Of a DNA stretch of 64,000 nucleotides, positions 1 through 13,099 are shown one piece after another. The stretch is taken from the NCBI RefSeq assembly GCF_035046485.1, contig NC_085138.1, forward strand, positions 429,089,265 to 429,153,264, given 5' to 3'. The translations under genes were made by a program, and so were the position numbers. The notes under the pieces are model-generated. The model had not been told where the DNA came from, searched no databases, and saw only the letters and a program-made list of their open reading frames with translations. Source of the DNA: Aedes albopictus. Taxonomy: Eukaryota; Arthropoda; Insecta; Diptera; Culicidae. How positions within the stretch are numbered: position 1 is the stretch's first letter; each line of letters opens with the position of its first letter.

Positions 1-1220
1 GTGAGCACTATTTTGTCAATGGACTCAGCTCGTACGGATACGCTCCCCCATATAGTTAGTAACTCCACACTCTAGGCGCTGCTGTCGACATTTCCAGTCA
101 TAAACGCGGAAGCATAAATAATTAAATGTTGTATAAATTTTATAGTGCCCACATTTTTTGCAAGGCAATCTCTCACTCAACTTTGCCAGTTACCAGTGCG
201 AGTGTGGTAAACGAAACGCAGGATGTCCAGTTTCCTATCTGTGTCGGACGAGTGACTGGTGGTGGTGGCGGTATGCGTATGCATAAGTGTGACGTTCACT
301 ATGATGTCCTCAGCAGACTCATCCGGAGACACACGAGATGCTGTTGGCGGTTTGAAGAGTAATTTTGTTTCACGACAAACATTTTGATGTTTTGTTAGTT
401 ATTCATGCGAATGATTGAGAGTAAGCGAAAAAGTAGGTCACGAGGACTGAACTGAAGAACACTTCTCTGTTGAATTCCATTGAAATGAGGAGACAAATGG
501 CAAAATAGCAGAAGTTGTGCATAAACCGTGTGAGCTAACCCTTATTTTGAGGCAAAACATCTAGAATAAAATGTTTATACTTTTATGAGATAACAACAAG
601 ATTTAAGCTGCTCACGTATCGTTCTCGTAAGTGGAACACTAGCCGGCTGCTGAGCGGTCCGTTATCGCCGCAGCTATTTTAGGAATGCTAAAATGTTTCC
701 TCCTCGGCTGCACAGATCGCATCTCGCCGAGCGCGAAATGGGCTACACCATACTGCGAATGGCTAAAGTTCAAATTCATCCATTGCACGTTTTCCGTTGT
801 TATCTGATCTTTGCGCGAAATCTGCGAAAAATGGCGAAACAACAGTTGTGCTGCCCGGGAAAAATCACCAGTACGACAATGTTTTGTGCAACGTTTTTTT
901 TTTGGGAATGGTTCCATGAAAAGTAGCTACTAGAGGAGATTTTGTCGTGCACTGTTGGACGTGGCTGTTGTGCATCGTTGTGGCATTTTCCTAGTGGTAC
1001 AGTATTATCTCATATATAGAACTTTTCAGAGACTGATGATAACTCATCAGATGACTTCTGTTTTATTATAAATTCAGGCTATGCATATGATTCGTCCAAT
1101 CTGCAGGCCAGTCCAGATGTTCTACTTCTAAACAAATAAATCAATCTAAGTTTGATTACTTATTGATCACTTATTAACTGTTGGGGGGAAAGACCAAATA
1201 TTCTGTACCGCAAGATGCAA
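1..1220. other. Unassigned intergenic DNA
   Basis: I recognise no gene here. Short frames exist on both strands, for example around 639-926, but they overlap each other and show no domain. A small inverted repeat lies near 675-695. Nothing else stands out. Confidence 0.4.
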
Positions 1221-1224
1221 TTAA

Positions 1225-1833
1225 CCCTCTAATACCCAAATTTTTGATTTTGGTCTAAATATCATTTTTCGACATCTAAAATCGATTGTTTTGGAAGATT
1301 ATTCTTTTTAATTCTCGATTCCGTGAATTTCAGTTTTTGATTTTCCTAATTTTTATTTTTGAACATCCCCACACTTTTACATTTTTCCTGGAAGCCTATT
1401 TGGGGTACGGATTTTTTTAGATGAAAACATTTTGAGATTTTATGTTTATTGTTGAAATACTTTTATTTTAAATTTTTTTCACAGACAATTTTATTTTCCG
1501 TGTAATTTTAGGGAAAATAATTTTAGAGTGTATTCGATTCCCTTAAACTATAAACTTAGGATAGAATGATTTGGGAAAAAATTAAAATATGTTTATTGTA
1601 GCGATTCAGTACAAAATAAACAATGACTTCTAAAAGGTGACTAAAACATCATTTTTTCAATGATTTAAAAAAAATGTAAATACGCTTTAAAACACACCTA
1701 AAACCATTTTGAGATATACAAAACAGTCCTAAATATCAGCCAAAAATATATAAATTTTGATTTTCCTTGAAACAAAAAAATACAAAAATGCTCAAACTAT
1801 ACCCTGTCTAAAGCGGGGTTGGGTATTAGAGGG
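1225..1833. mobile_element. TTAA-flanked MITE, 609 bp
   Basis: The element starts with CCCTCTAATACCCAA and ends with the inverted copy TTGGGTATTAGAGGG. It is flanked on both sides by TTAA (1221-1224 and 1834-1837). The interior is AT-rich and holds no ORF. TTAA targets and a CCC start are typical of piggyBac-type elements, so a non-autonomous piggyBac-like element is the best inference. The bounds are seen directly; the superfamily is inferred. Confidence 0.8.
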
Positions 1834-1837
1834 TTAA

Positions 1838-2880
1838 ACCCTTCATTACAAATCTGGTTAGTACGTTTTCAAAATGTTTAGCTTTATAATAGGTGGAGTT
1901 TGGGTTTTTCTTGCCAACAACCACAGATAGCAAGATTCGTTACGAGTAAATTTGAAATGTAGCCAACTCTACTGATGCATTTACTGTTAGCATTATTTGC
2001 TCTACGGCATGGTTGATAACTACCTGTGGATGGAAATGAGTATTAACTAACCACGCATAGATGAGGCGTTGTTGGAAATTCGTATGATGGCGATTTACGT
2101 TCCCATTCATCTGCCGGGCACGAAATTCAACAACTTTTTTATATCACCAAAAATGGGTGAAATGGTAAGAAATGATACAAAGGAGCCTGTTTCCGCATTT
2201 TCCTACCACACACTGTAAGAAAGTCCACCCAACCCACGAAGCATAAAGTGGGGTGACGATGTATCAAAACGGTCGACGAGAAGCGGCCTCCAAGTGTTTA
2301 TTTGTTTATATGCAGCGTGTTTATACTATCAAAAAGGAAAACTCTAGCCACTGCTGATGCTGTTCTCCGAATGCGGTAGTTTTCAGGCTCCTTGCCCGGA
2401 GGCCACCACAAACAGTAGGTATAGTGGCTTCCAGTCGAAGTTGATTCGCTTTCTGCTGACGTCGTCGCTCGGCAAAATGATTTCCTTTTCGTGCACTTTT
2501 CATTTGGTGGGCTAGGATCGGATGTGGATGCGGAGCGGTGCCCTGGATGGTGGCAGCAGCTTTGAATTCAAATCAGGCCACACTGGAACAGATTTTCCTT
2601 TCTAACGTCATTTGATAATACCGCAAATGGAATGCAAATCCTGTGGTGAATACGGCGGATTTGCGGATTGCGTGCCGCTCGGACTGATAGTTTCTGAATG
2701 GTTTCCAGAGTGGGCAGCGGAGTGGGTTTCTATTGTTGTCAAGTTAAAAATAGAAAAGCAGATGGCCGTGAGAAAGTCAAAGCATAAGATCGAACAAAAC
2801 CATTTTAAACATAAGAAAGCATCTTATTATTGTTTCTGGCCGGGCATCCCAATAGGAAAAAACAACCCTCTTCTAATGAT
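1838..2880. other. Unassigned DNA with a slightly GC-richer patch at 2350-2560
   Basis: The patch at 2350-2560 has a 60-codon minus-strand frame (2321-2503) rich in Arg, Gln and Glu. It could be a 5' exon, but I recognise no family. The plus-strand frame at 2612-3148 runs into the neighbouring fold-back element and is therefore probably chance. Confidence 0.3.
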
Positions 2881-2883
2881 ATA

Positions 2884-4098
2884 CACTCCCGATCAAAAGT
2901 TTGGGGTCACCCCCTCAAAAACATGTAATTTTTTAGGCCCATATCTCCGCCAATTTGTGTCCGAATCCAAAACCCCAAGTCTCATTCAAGAGATAATAAG
3001 TCAAGGTAACTTTGAACATCATTTAGGCAAAACTTTTGCAAAAATATTTATATGTAAGCTTAACCCAAAGTTGACAAATTTCCTAAAAAATGAAAAAAAA
3101 AAAACTTACGGCAGTGTCGCTGGAAATTGGGTCGACCAAATTTTATGATGAGAGCGGTAATATAACCTATTAGCTTTCAACTGCTTTTTACCGAACTTGG
3201 CTAAAAAATCCAGGAAAAAAGTTATTAAGTAAATTAACTCTTGATGTCATCGACCAAAAGTTTGGGGTCACCCCTCAATATGATGTATGTATCAGCCAAA
3301 TGTTTGGGGTCAACTTCGTAAAACATGGCAAAGTGATTTGCTGATATCTTCGTCATCTATAGTTCAATTTTTATTCCTTATGGCTCATTTTAAAGATAAT
3401 GAACTAAATTTACGTTTGATGTCTTTAATTTAACTTTTTTAACGATTTTTAAATATAAAAATGTTATGAGAAGTTAACACATTTCATCACATTTCAAAAA
3501 ATGAGGCAATTTTAAGTTAGGTTTTGGTTGTAAATTTTAACAAATACGTGTGGTTCAATGTCTATGCAGTAAGTATCATTCATTATGTTTCAAATAAGCC
3601 AAGAAGAATTAAAATTCAATGGAAGATGACAAAGATATCAACAAATTACTGTTCCATGTTTTACGATAGTGACCCCAAACTTTTGGCCGATACATCATTT
3701 TGAGGGGTGACCCCAAACTTTTGGTCGATGATATCAAGAATTAATTTACCTAAAAACTTTTTTCCTAGATTTTTTAGCCAAGTTCTGTAAAAAGTAGTTG
3801 AAAGCTAATAGAAAAAAGATTATATTACCACTCTCATCTTAGAATTTGGTCGACCCAATTTCCAGCGACATTGCCGTCAGTTTATTTTCATTTTTAAAAA
3901 AATTTTTCAACTTTGGGTTAAGTTTACATACAAATATTTTTGCAAAAGTTTCACCTAAATGATGTTTAAAGTTACCTTGACTTATTATCTCTTGAATGCG
4001 ACCTGGGGTTTTGGATTCGGACACAAATTGGCGGAGATATGGGCCTAAAAAAATTACATGTTTTTGAGGGGGTGACCCCAAACTTTTGATCGGGAGTG
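2884..4098. mobile_element. Tc1/mariner-like fold-back element, 1215 bp, TA target
   Basis: Inverted arms of roughly 480 bp each face a loop of about 260 bp. The ends read CACTCCCGATCAAAAGTTTG and its complement, and TA flanks both sides (2882-2883, 4099-4100). The tip resembles Tc1-type inverted repeats. The core CAAAAGTTTGGGGTCACC is repeated inside each arm, near 3250 and 3300 on the left and near 3670 and 3710 on the right, as expected for multiple transposase binding sites. There is no transposase ORF; the small frames at 2612-3148 and 3839-4154 are arm sequence. It must have been moved by a protein encoded elsewhere. Confidence 0.85.
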
Positions 4099-4102
4099 TA
4101 TA

Positions 4103-6891
4103 TTATGCGCACTTTTATAGTTATTAAGGTGAATCTTCGAAAATAAAAACACACAAAATTGTTGAAGTACTAACATGAGGTATGTCTACTGCATCTGTAA
4201 TCCCTGTATAATATTTTGAAACATCTCTAAACAAATGTGTAAAGTAAACCCTTCTTGAATTCCTAAGTTATGGTGGAAATTTCTCATGGAATCTTTTAAG
4301 GGATTATTCTAATGAAATTGGGCAAACCTGGATAATTTTATGGTGTAGCTATTTAACCTACGGTTTCATGGAAGATTTCACTGCTGCCTCCTTAGTATGA
4401 AGCTTATTTAGTATGATTCTTTCAATATTCCCTGATTAAATAATCCGCAGCAAGCTGCAAGAATTATCTGAGAATGAGCTTCATGGCCCTGCGGCTAATG
4501 TCATCAGTCATTTAAGCGTATTGTGGGTACCACGCAGTAAGGGTTCGATTCCAGTCTGGAGAATCTGTTCATCAAATAAAAAAACACCTCTGTGGTTGAA
4601 GACTGTTAAGTGTCTTTTCTATAAAATTCCTGGAGGAAAACTCCAAGATAAAAATTATTGAAGTCACCGTAAAATTTGATGCTTGAGAAATCGTTATGAT
4701 GTGTGGTGGTTGTAACCGTCAAGTGTTACAATTGCTCTCGCGAATTCGTTTGACGATTTTCACCACCATGCCAGTTTCTAAAGAGAGGTTGAGAAATTTA
4801 GAACCCTATTCGGCGCTGCAGGGTACGCTGCTTTTGGTAGCGGTAACGATAGGCACATGGCGGTCTAGCGAGCTACCAATCGGACAAGATGCAAAGTGTA
4901 CTGGAGACGCTGGAACCGGTGGAAGTTGGAATGCCGTGGATGGAGCGATAGGGGTTCGAGCAAGGAAAAATGTGAAGATACAGTCTCTTAAGTTGTGACC
5001 GTGGTCGTGAACAGTTCGATTCTTTATTCCAAAAAGTTTCTCGAAAATTTTGTTTCCCGCCAAGTTCAAAGGCGATTTGGGACGGTCCAACTGGTCTTGG
5101 AGCCCCGATCACCAGTAACGCCATCGGTGACTGGTTAACCGCTAAGGATCGGTCAGAGCTAAACGGCTTCGCCCTGCACGATTTTCAATCGTCACGGCTA
5201 ACCGTAATAGAGAAAGCCGGTTCTAGTCGCGAATCAGCACTGTATGGTACCATTTTATTCGGGTTCATCGTGAGTTCTTCTAGAAGATGCTCCATTGGGA
5301 ATTACTTTAGGAATTCAACATGGAATTGGGTTGTTTAATGAATAAAATATTGCTATTTTCTATAGCCTAATCGATAGAGTTCATGTTTCTGAGTATAACG
5401 TGATTTTATTAGACTCCAATAGCTTTGTTTTGATGGTAAAAATAACAAAACAGTATCAATTTTCGTGGATAGAATGACAGTTCAATCGATAAAATGACTG
5501 TTCGCCCTGAACAAAAAAATTTCCCCAGACAAACTTGAATTGGATTTTAAAAATACTTCATGACCACCAAAAATTATGGAATTTTGGATTTCGACTAATT
5601 TTAGAACGGAGATTCCGATTATGGAATAATCTGGATACCCCTAAAGAACTCAATTCTTCCAGAACTTATTTACGAGCACCACCACAAATTCAAACAGGAG
5701 TTTTTTTTTTGGGAATAAGCATAGAAGTTCCATTGGATTGATTGATTTGTCTTTAATTAAAAGACTTTCAGCCCTTGGTAACTCATTGGAAACACCTAGG
5801 AGTACCATCGCTAATCATCAGTCACAGAAGGTCCAGCGGGAATTTCCTCCATAAAGTTCAACGAGAAATTATCAAGGAATTACCCCGGAAATTTCAGGAG
5901 TCTTGTCTGAAACTACAGCAGGAGTTACATCATGAATAGGAGTACATGCTGGAGTCCCATCATAGAATCTTCTGGTAGTTCCAGAACTAGCATGACACTA
6001 AAATTCATCAAAATAAAAAGATAACAAAACTTTAGCATTTTTAGCACCGAGAATATCTCCAGGTGTATCTCAGCTAGAGGTTGATGTTTCTCTAGAGGTT
6101 AAAACCGGAAATATTTGCAATGGCAATTCCGTTAAAAATTCTATAGGGAATTGTTCTTGAAGTTTCAACCGAAATACCTGTAGGAGTTTCTTTGGTAAAT
6201 CATCTAGCAGGTACAGAAGAAGATTCTCAAGGGGTTCTATTGGGACACACGTGACGCGAGACAGGACACCACTTTTTATAGATCTTACAAAAAAGTTAAA
6301 AGGGTTTTAATTTACTTTTGAAATCGACCGGTTTCGAGTTCGACGTTGCCGATCGACAGGACGATGTCCGACTGATTACGTTAGGCACTAATACAATCGT
6401 ATTGCGCACAGTACTCGTGTTTTACTGGATTCTCAGATTTTTTCAGGTAGAAGAGGGGGGAATTGTATCGGGGCATTCGTCTTCATGACGGGACGATGCG
6501 CTGTGGCGATGTACACCGTTAACACCACGCTAAATCTGACAAGAGAAGGTTACGATGGTGTCCCCCGGGGATTTCAATCGGACTATTTTTGTTACATTCT
6601 ACTTGTGGAAATATGAATAAATCCAAAGCCTTTCGGGTGATGGGCCAGGTCTTTTTACACAATCTGAAACACATGGTGCTCAAAGGTTGCATAAATAGGG
6701 TTGGAATTTTTTGGGTATAACGGAAGACTGATCCTTTTTTCTCCCTCTCCTTCCGGCTTCAGTATCGTGGCATTCCTCCTGTGTTTCTTTTTCTCGTGTT
6801 CCCGGAGCATTTTATTCACCTATTCTCTGGTGTTGCCCAGGTTGATGAATTTTCTTTCTCTCCTCCACCAAATTCCCTTGATCTGAATTCG
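4103..6891. other. Unassigned DNA with decayed repeats
   Basis: No convincing gene is present. A tRNA-like SINE fragment sits at about 4478-4563. The GC-richer stretch 4690-5260 has overlapping frames on both strands without a recognisable domain. From about 5760 to 6240 the text resembles a very decayed form of the GGAATTCCTCCA minisatellite seen elsewhere in the window. The segment 6240-6560 is GC-richer and unidentified. Confidence 0.35.
4478..4563 (+). repeat. tRNA-related SINE fragment (tentative)
   Basis: A good RNA polymerase III B box, GGTTCGATTCC, lies at 4542-4552. It is preceded by a Gly-tRNA-like but long and irregular head. No tail repeat or TSD could be fixed. It is a decayed SINE or a chance B box; I prefer the former because of the flanking CCGGAGAA-like text (here CTGGAGAA). 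Confidence 0.35.
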
Positions 6892-6893
6892 TA

Positions 6894-9302
6894 GGGTAAA
6901 TGATGATGGTTGGACCAGCTGAAAAACTGATCATGGTTGGACCAATTTGGAACAATGCAGATTTCATGAACTTTTTCTTCAATAAATGAGTCGAAACCTC
7001 AATATTGTCAAAGCATAATTCATTATTTATTCAGATCAATTTGACTTTATATAACATATCTCCAAATCTTTAAATTAATTGCGTATTTCGAGAAGGCTGC
7101 ATAGAAGCACATCTTCAATATGAATTGTCTCATTTTGAAACATCTGTAGTAGAGGTGTTTCGTGTGAAATCATATTTATTTTTGTGTTATACTTTTGCGA
7201 AAATGTACAAACTTCATGTTGCCATATTCTAAATTCATCACACTCAGAATATTCTTTCGTTAAACCTCAACGAATATGTTTCGTAAAACTAGTTTTCGTA
7301 AATTGAAAGCAATTTGTGTATAATGTACGGTCCATTCGTACCACCATGCTGAAACAATACAAATGAAGTAGTATCATGTACGAAATCACGAATCCGACAC
7401 GCGGTCAACTTGCTCATTCGTAGATTTTAGCTCCAGCTGTGTAGAATAAAACAAAACATACAAATGTCAATCGTTTTTTACTAACCATGCGTAAAAAGAA
7501 TATTTTGCTTCGTAGAATGCAACAAAGTTTTGCAGTCATCACTGACGATTGATTGGATCGTAGAGAAAACAAAGCAACCTGTTTTCATGAGCATATGACG
7601 GTGCGTGTGCGAGAAGAGGAAAGGAAACATGCTCTCGGTTGGAAGTAAAAGTTATTTATAAACAGAACCAAAGTGGAAAGCGTTCTGGTTGTTTTCGGAT
7701 GCTTTCAACAAGCGCCCACAGATGGGTGGTTAGCACTGGTAGGTATCAATTAGAAGACACGTGATTCGAAGCCTGTGATATCCAAGTGGACGAACGTGTG
7801 GTATTTTTTATGCATGTTTAATGTATTCCGACAAAAAAAAGAGACAGAAAAATGTGTCGGAGCAATTTTGTACGAAAAGAACTCATGCACATTACGAAGC
7901 TTTTCGTTGCAGAAAACAACGAATGGCATTTGTAAACATGACGAGCGATTTCGTACAATGAAACAAAATATATTTTCAGTGCATTTTCCATTAAAAATTC
8001 AATTTATGAATAAAATTAGACCAAATGAATATGATCATGGTTGGTCCAACGGATGATTGTGGTTAGACCTAGCGGTTACCATGTTGGTTGCTAGGTCAGT
8101 TCAGTTTGTTTACTATTTTCTTTGCGCGCGCTGACAGTGAAAAAGAGCTCCGCGTTTATAAAATTATGTGCCGGAAAGCTGCTACTCACCACCGGATAAA
8201 TCACCAACCCAGAATCGGCTGTCCAAGAGGTCATTGCAACCCGTAGATCCGTCAGCTGAAATTTCCGTAGGACTTAAATCTTATCCCGACGGCCAGTTTC
8301 TTTACCCTCAGCGCATGAATCAAGCAGATCCCGATTACGTGCGCCAGAAAAGTGTCACCGGTCGGCTGATCATTAACACGTCACCATTAATTAAAGCCCG
8401 CAGCATACTAATTTCCTAGACATTCGAAGTTGGAACTAGGTAGCCAAGGTGTTCCTGAATCCATAATACATCTGCACCACATCGGTATATGATACTGGAC
8501 TGCTTTCTAACCCATCGAGTGCTGCGTCCCAGAAGCCAGAAACCCCTTTCTCAAGTGGGGCATCAAGCCCAAATCTTCCTCTATCTTATCAAGTAATAAA
8601 CTATAATTAATAACCGAATTCATAATTTCATTATTTAATTCATAGAAAACAAATTATAATTGCAAGAATGTTGGTAGTTCATTTATTATACCAATTGAAA
8701 CATTTCCAAACTTTAACGTTTCTAAACCTGAATCTTGAATGCACCCAGTGACCGCCGAGAATGGGAAGCTTTCAAATGCTTTTCAAAACCTAAAACCCTG
8801 ATAATACCTTTATAGATGATCTCAGTATCTTAACTCACGCGTTCTGCGTAGAGTTCTATGTTCGTTAGTATTGGGAGATGTTCCTTCAGTTCCAGTTCAA
8901 TGTTCCCAGGCCTTCTTCAACCGCGTGCAGCCAGCGTCGTTGCGGCCGTCCACGAAGGCGTTGAACTCAACCCGGTTTCCTAATGAATACCATTTACACA
9001 ATTTGTTCTTACGACATTCGGGTGTCTTGACATCATGGTCCAACCATGATCATTTTTTGGTCCAACCAAAATCAACGTAGGTCCAACCAAGATCAAAATT
9101 CTGTGCTCATTAAACACGAATTATTTAATTATTTCATGATTATTTTAGGTTTTCGCAGGGCTTTTCATAAACTAGAAGAGTAGAACATTCTGCCTATTAC
9201 AAATATGGCATATTAGTATGATTCGATCATAAAAAATTCTTGGCGTACACTTTGTCTACGTTTTCAAATACCCTAAATTGGTCCAACCATCATCATTTAC
9301 CC
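6894..9302. mobile_element. TA-target DNA element with repeated GGTCCAACC motif (copy A)
   Basis: The left end reads GGGTAAATGATGATGGTTGG and the right end is its inverted copy; TA flanks both sides (6892-6893, 9303-9304). The motif TTGGTCCAACCATGATCA, or its complement, recurs near 6904, 6930, 8035, 9030, 9058 and 9080 as well as at both tips. Frames at 7775-8056 and 8168-8419 match no transposase I know. A degenerate copy B lies inverted at about 21500-22509. It is a non-autonomous 2.4-kb element; a Tc1/mariner-group origin is suggested only by the TA target. Confidence 0.75.
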
Positions 9303-9638
9303 TAGTTATACAGGGTGACTGGTAATTCGTGTTACACCCGAAAGGAGCTGAAAGTAGACCATATTTGCAGCAAAAAATTGTTCTACAAGTAGGTCCGGAA
9401 ATCACTGCTAAGTGAGTTATTCAAAAATTAGTGTTATTAAATTACCCCATCTTTAAACATCTCTAACTCAGAAACTATGAACCGTATAATCAATCTTAGT
9501 GCATGGATAGAAAGCTTAAAGCTTCGTCTTTTAATGCTCTTTGGACAGGTAATTGATAAAAAGTCATTTAAGTGCAGAAATTTTGACTTTTATGTAAAAA
9601 GTGCCTAAAAATGTACCCCCTTTTCACCTTTTTTGATA

Positions 9639-12609
9639 GTTTACTCGTGAAAAACGTGATAAATGTGAGAAATGTTCTTCTACAAAACATTCATTTTTTT
9701 GATACGCTACCAAACTGTCCTTTGATGCAACATTGTATCTTTCATAGTTTTGTCACAATCTTGAATTCAAAATTTTGTGAAATAAATCAATGTTTTTATT
9801 GCAATACTGTCTGGCAACCCTACACGTTTGCTTGATGTTGGTCGTCGTGCGCATGGCAACGAAGTCCAGCGTCGCGGCGGCGGTCATCGTTTGACAGAGC
9901 CAACAGTGAACGGCAAATTGCGCGCAATGTTTATGAATCAATCTCAAGGCATCCTTTTCTTTGGGTGAAGATTCAATTCGCCTAGATGCCATACACCCAA
10001 ACCCACTCACTGGTGGAATTTAGCGAGATCATACCGCTGGGTGGCACCGTTTTAAGGGATATTCAAACCTACGGGCCGAGACAGGGTCCGGGCCGTGGCC
10101 GCGGCCGAGACTCGATAGGGCTTTTGTCGCTTCGTTCTCACTGCACACAATGCTCACCGGGCTATAGCGCCTGCGCACCAGCAATTTATGTTGCGCGAAC
10201 GCACGCACAGTATGAAGCGGTTGTCATTTATTTTTGTTTTTGTTTCTGCGCACTTTCTCCAGTGTGTTTGATGTACATTCATCCAGAACTTTCTTTTGTA
10301 ATTTCTACAGGAATCTGGGATTCCTCCAGCTTTTTTATGATTTTCCTTGGAGTGCTTTCTGGGACTCTCCCGTAGTTCTTTCTGGAAAACCTCTAATGAG
10401 ATTCTTCTAGGAGTCCTTCCTGGTATTTCTCCAGCTACTCCGTCTGGGTTTTTGTCCTTGAGTTCTACTAAAATTTCTTCTGGGATACTTTCAAGAACTG
10501 GTTTAGAATTTTTCTCCAGAAATTCCTCCAGGAGTAGCTTCCCACAGTTTATTTATTTTCTGTTCAACGGGAAGCCCTCCTGAAGTTCCTGAGAGTGAGT
10601 CCAGGAGCTCCCCAGGCATTCCTCCAGGGCACCCCCAAAAATACCAAGGGAATTTCTTTAGAATTAGCCCAAGAATTCCTCCAGCATTTGTCGTAGAATC
10701 ACCCTAGGATTTTACTGGGAATTTCTCCATTATAACTCTGGAAATTAATGCATGCTTCTCTTCAGGATTTTTCCCGAAAATTACTGAAGGACTCAAGGGA
10801 TTTCTCCAGAAATTCCTGCATTAATACCTCCAGGACTTCCTCAAGGGATTCCTCCAAAAAACCCCTCCACGATGTCAACTAAAAATTCTTCCAGTAGTTC
10901 TTCCAGGAATTCACAAGACAATTTTTCAATAAATTGCTCCAAGACTTTCTCTAAGAATTCCTGCAAAGATTCATCTAGGAATTCCTCTGACGATTCCTCT
11001 AGAATTCTTTCCACGGTGTCCCCCAAGAATTCTTCCAGTTATTCCTCCATGAGTTCCTGCAGGAATTCATCCCGAAATTATACCAGGGATTCCTCCAGGA
11101 ATCCCACCATAAATTCCTCCTGTAATTGATGCAGGAGATTCTCTAGAGGTTCCTCCAAAGATTCCTCTAGAATTCCTTCCAGAATTTCTCCCAGGAAATC
11201 ATAAAGAAATTCATCCCAGGAAATCATCAAGAAATTCCACTAGAAATTCCATCAGTAATTCCTCCAGTAATTCCTTCAGTAATTCCTCACAGAATTTCTC
11301 TAGGAATTTCTACAGGAATTTCTTCAAAAATTTCTCCAGAAAGTACTCCAGGCATTTCTGCAAGAATTACTTCATGAATTTCTCCATAAATTATTCCAGG
11401 AATTCCTCAAGAAATTACTTCAGGTACTACTCCAGGAGTTCCTCCAAGAATTCCACCGGAAATTCCTCAAGGAATACCTCCAGAAATTCCATCAGGTGTT
11501 TTTCCAGGAAGTCTTCCTGGAAATACTCCAGGCATAACTCCAAGAATTTCTCCGTGAGTTAATTCAGGTATTCCTACAGGATTCTCACAGATGTTTATCC
11601 AGGAACTACTGCAAGATGCAAGAACTATTCCAGAACCTACTCCAGGAATTACTCCAGGATTTCCTCAAGAAATGTCTCTAGAACTTCCTTCAAGAATTCC
11701 TTCGGTTAACTTTCCGGTTCCTCCCGGAATTATCTCAGGTACAGTATTCCTTAAAGAGTTACTGCAGGGATTCCAGGAATAGCTCCAGAAACTCCGTTAG
11801 AATTTACTCCAAGAATTCCTCCAGGAATCACTCCAGTAATCCCTCAAGGTACGATGTCATCCAGGAATTTCTGTAGGAATTCTTGGAAAAAATTTTGAAC
11901 GGATTCTTGATTGAAATCTTGAAAGAATTCTTGGGGGAGTTCCCGTAGCAGTTTCTGGAATAATTTCTTGTGGGAGGAACCGGAAAGTTAACCGAAGGAA
12001 TTCTTGAAGGAAGTTCTAGAGACATTTCTTGAGGAAATCCTGCGTGCGTTCGCGCAACATAAATTGCTGGTGCGCAGGCGCTATAGCCCGGTGAGCATTG
12101 TGTGCAGTGAGAACGAAGCGACAAAAGCCCTATCGAGTCTCGGCCGCGGCCCCGGCCCGGACCCTGTCTCGGCCCGTAGGTTTGAATATCCCTTAAAACG
12201 GTGCCACCCAGCGGTATGATCTCGCTAAATTCCACCAGTGAGTGGGTTTGGGTGTATGGCATCTAGGCGAATTGAATCTTCACCCAAAGAAAAGGATGCC
12301 TTGAGATTGATTCATAAACATTGCGCGCAATTTGCCGTTCACTGTTGGCTCTGTCAAACGATGACCGCCGCCGCGACGCTGGACTTCGTTGCCATGCGCA
12401 CGACGACCAACATCAAGCAAACGTGTAGGGTTGCCAGACAGTATTGCAATAAAAACATTGATTTATTTCACAAAATTTTGAATTCAAGATTGTGACAAAA
12501 CTATGAAAGATACAATGTTGCATCAAAGGACAGTTTGGTAGCGTATCAAAAAAATGAATGTTTTGTAGAAGAACATTTCTCACATTTATCACGTTTTTCA
12601 CGAGTAAAC
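9639..12609. mobile_element. Long-TIR element with minisatellite core, 2971 bp
   Basis: Two arms of 569 bp (9639-10207 and 12041-12609) are inverted copies that appear identical: they yield the same predicted peptides on both strands. The tips read GTTTACTCGTGAAAAACG, and TA flanks the element (9637-9638, 12610-12611). Removing it rejoins head sequence that is continuous in the inverted copy at 36360. The core is almost wholly GGAATTCCTCCA-type minisatellite. A further inner inverted pair lies at about 11661-11732 and 11968-12040. No transposase is present. Confidence 0.85.
10290..11990. repeat. Degenerate GGAATTCCTCCA minisatellite
   Basis: Variants of a 12-bp unit, GGAATTCCTCCA, run through the core of the long-TIR element. 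They are far less regular than the array at 50280-51960. Several frames stay open here (for example 10872-11129, 11374-11562) because the unit length is a multiple of three. I do not regard them as genes. Confidence 0.8.
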
Positions 12610-13099
12610 TACACCGTTCAACAGTGGTTCACGCTATGGGATGAAATTAAAAGTAACAGGGGTTTGGGACCCCAGAAGTGTCATAGTGAAGGAATTTTTG
12701 AAAAATAATGGACCGCGGCCCCACAGTTCAAAACCGAAATTTGTATGGGGAACTAGGGGTGTTCATTTCTGTAGGACAATCCTTAACCAGCCGGGACTTT
12801 GTGGCTTCAAATGGCTCGTTCTCCGAAACTAGGCCACCAAATTACAATCGGTTTGAAGCATCATCAAGGGGAAGAGTATATCTAAAGAATGATATGGTGG
12901 GGATCCCCCCTGACCCTCCCCCTTTTTGCTGCGGGCGGATCTAAGTGTGACATGATACATAATTTTCGCACATCATAATAATTTCGACTGGAAACAGTGT
13001 TTTTGAATCGCTGTTAGTGACAAATCATTATATAAATGTTGTTCCGGACCTGATGAGGCCATTTGGTTGGCACGGGTTATCCGGTGGCCACGGAACAGG

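Noticed and set aside
639..926. Overlapping antisense frames at 639-917 and 693-926
   Set aside because: They are shadows of each other, with low-complexity ends and no known motif.
4696..5124. Overlapping frames on both strands in a GC-richer patch
   Set aside because: They are mutually exclusive frames without a domain or splice context. The composition alone does not support a gene.
9986..10375. 129-codon frame with GRGRGRD segment, repeated on the minus strand at 11828-12262
   Set aside because: It lies in the 569-bp inverted arm and runs into minisatellite. The duplication is explained by the arm identity, and no family is recognised.
12641..12944. Frames MKLKVTGVWDP and MDRGPTVQNRN, also at 36038-36341
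   Set aside because: They overlap each other and recur only because the DNA of the composite element head is repeated.
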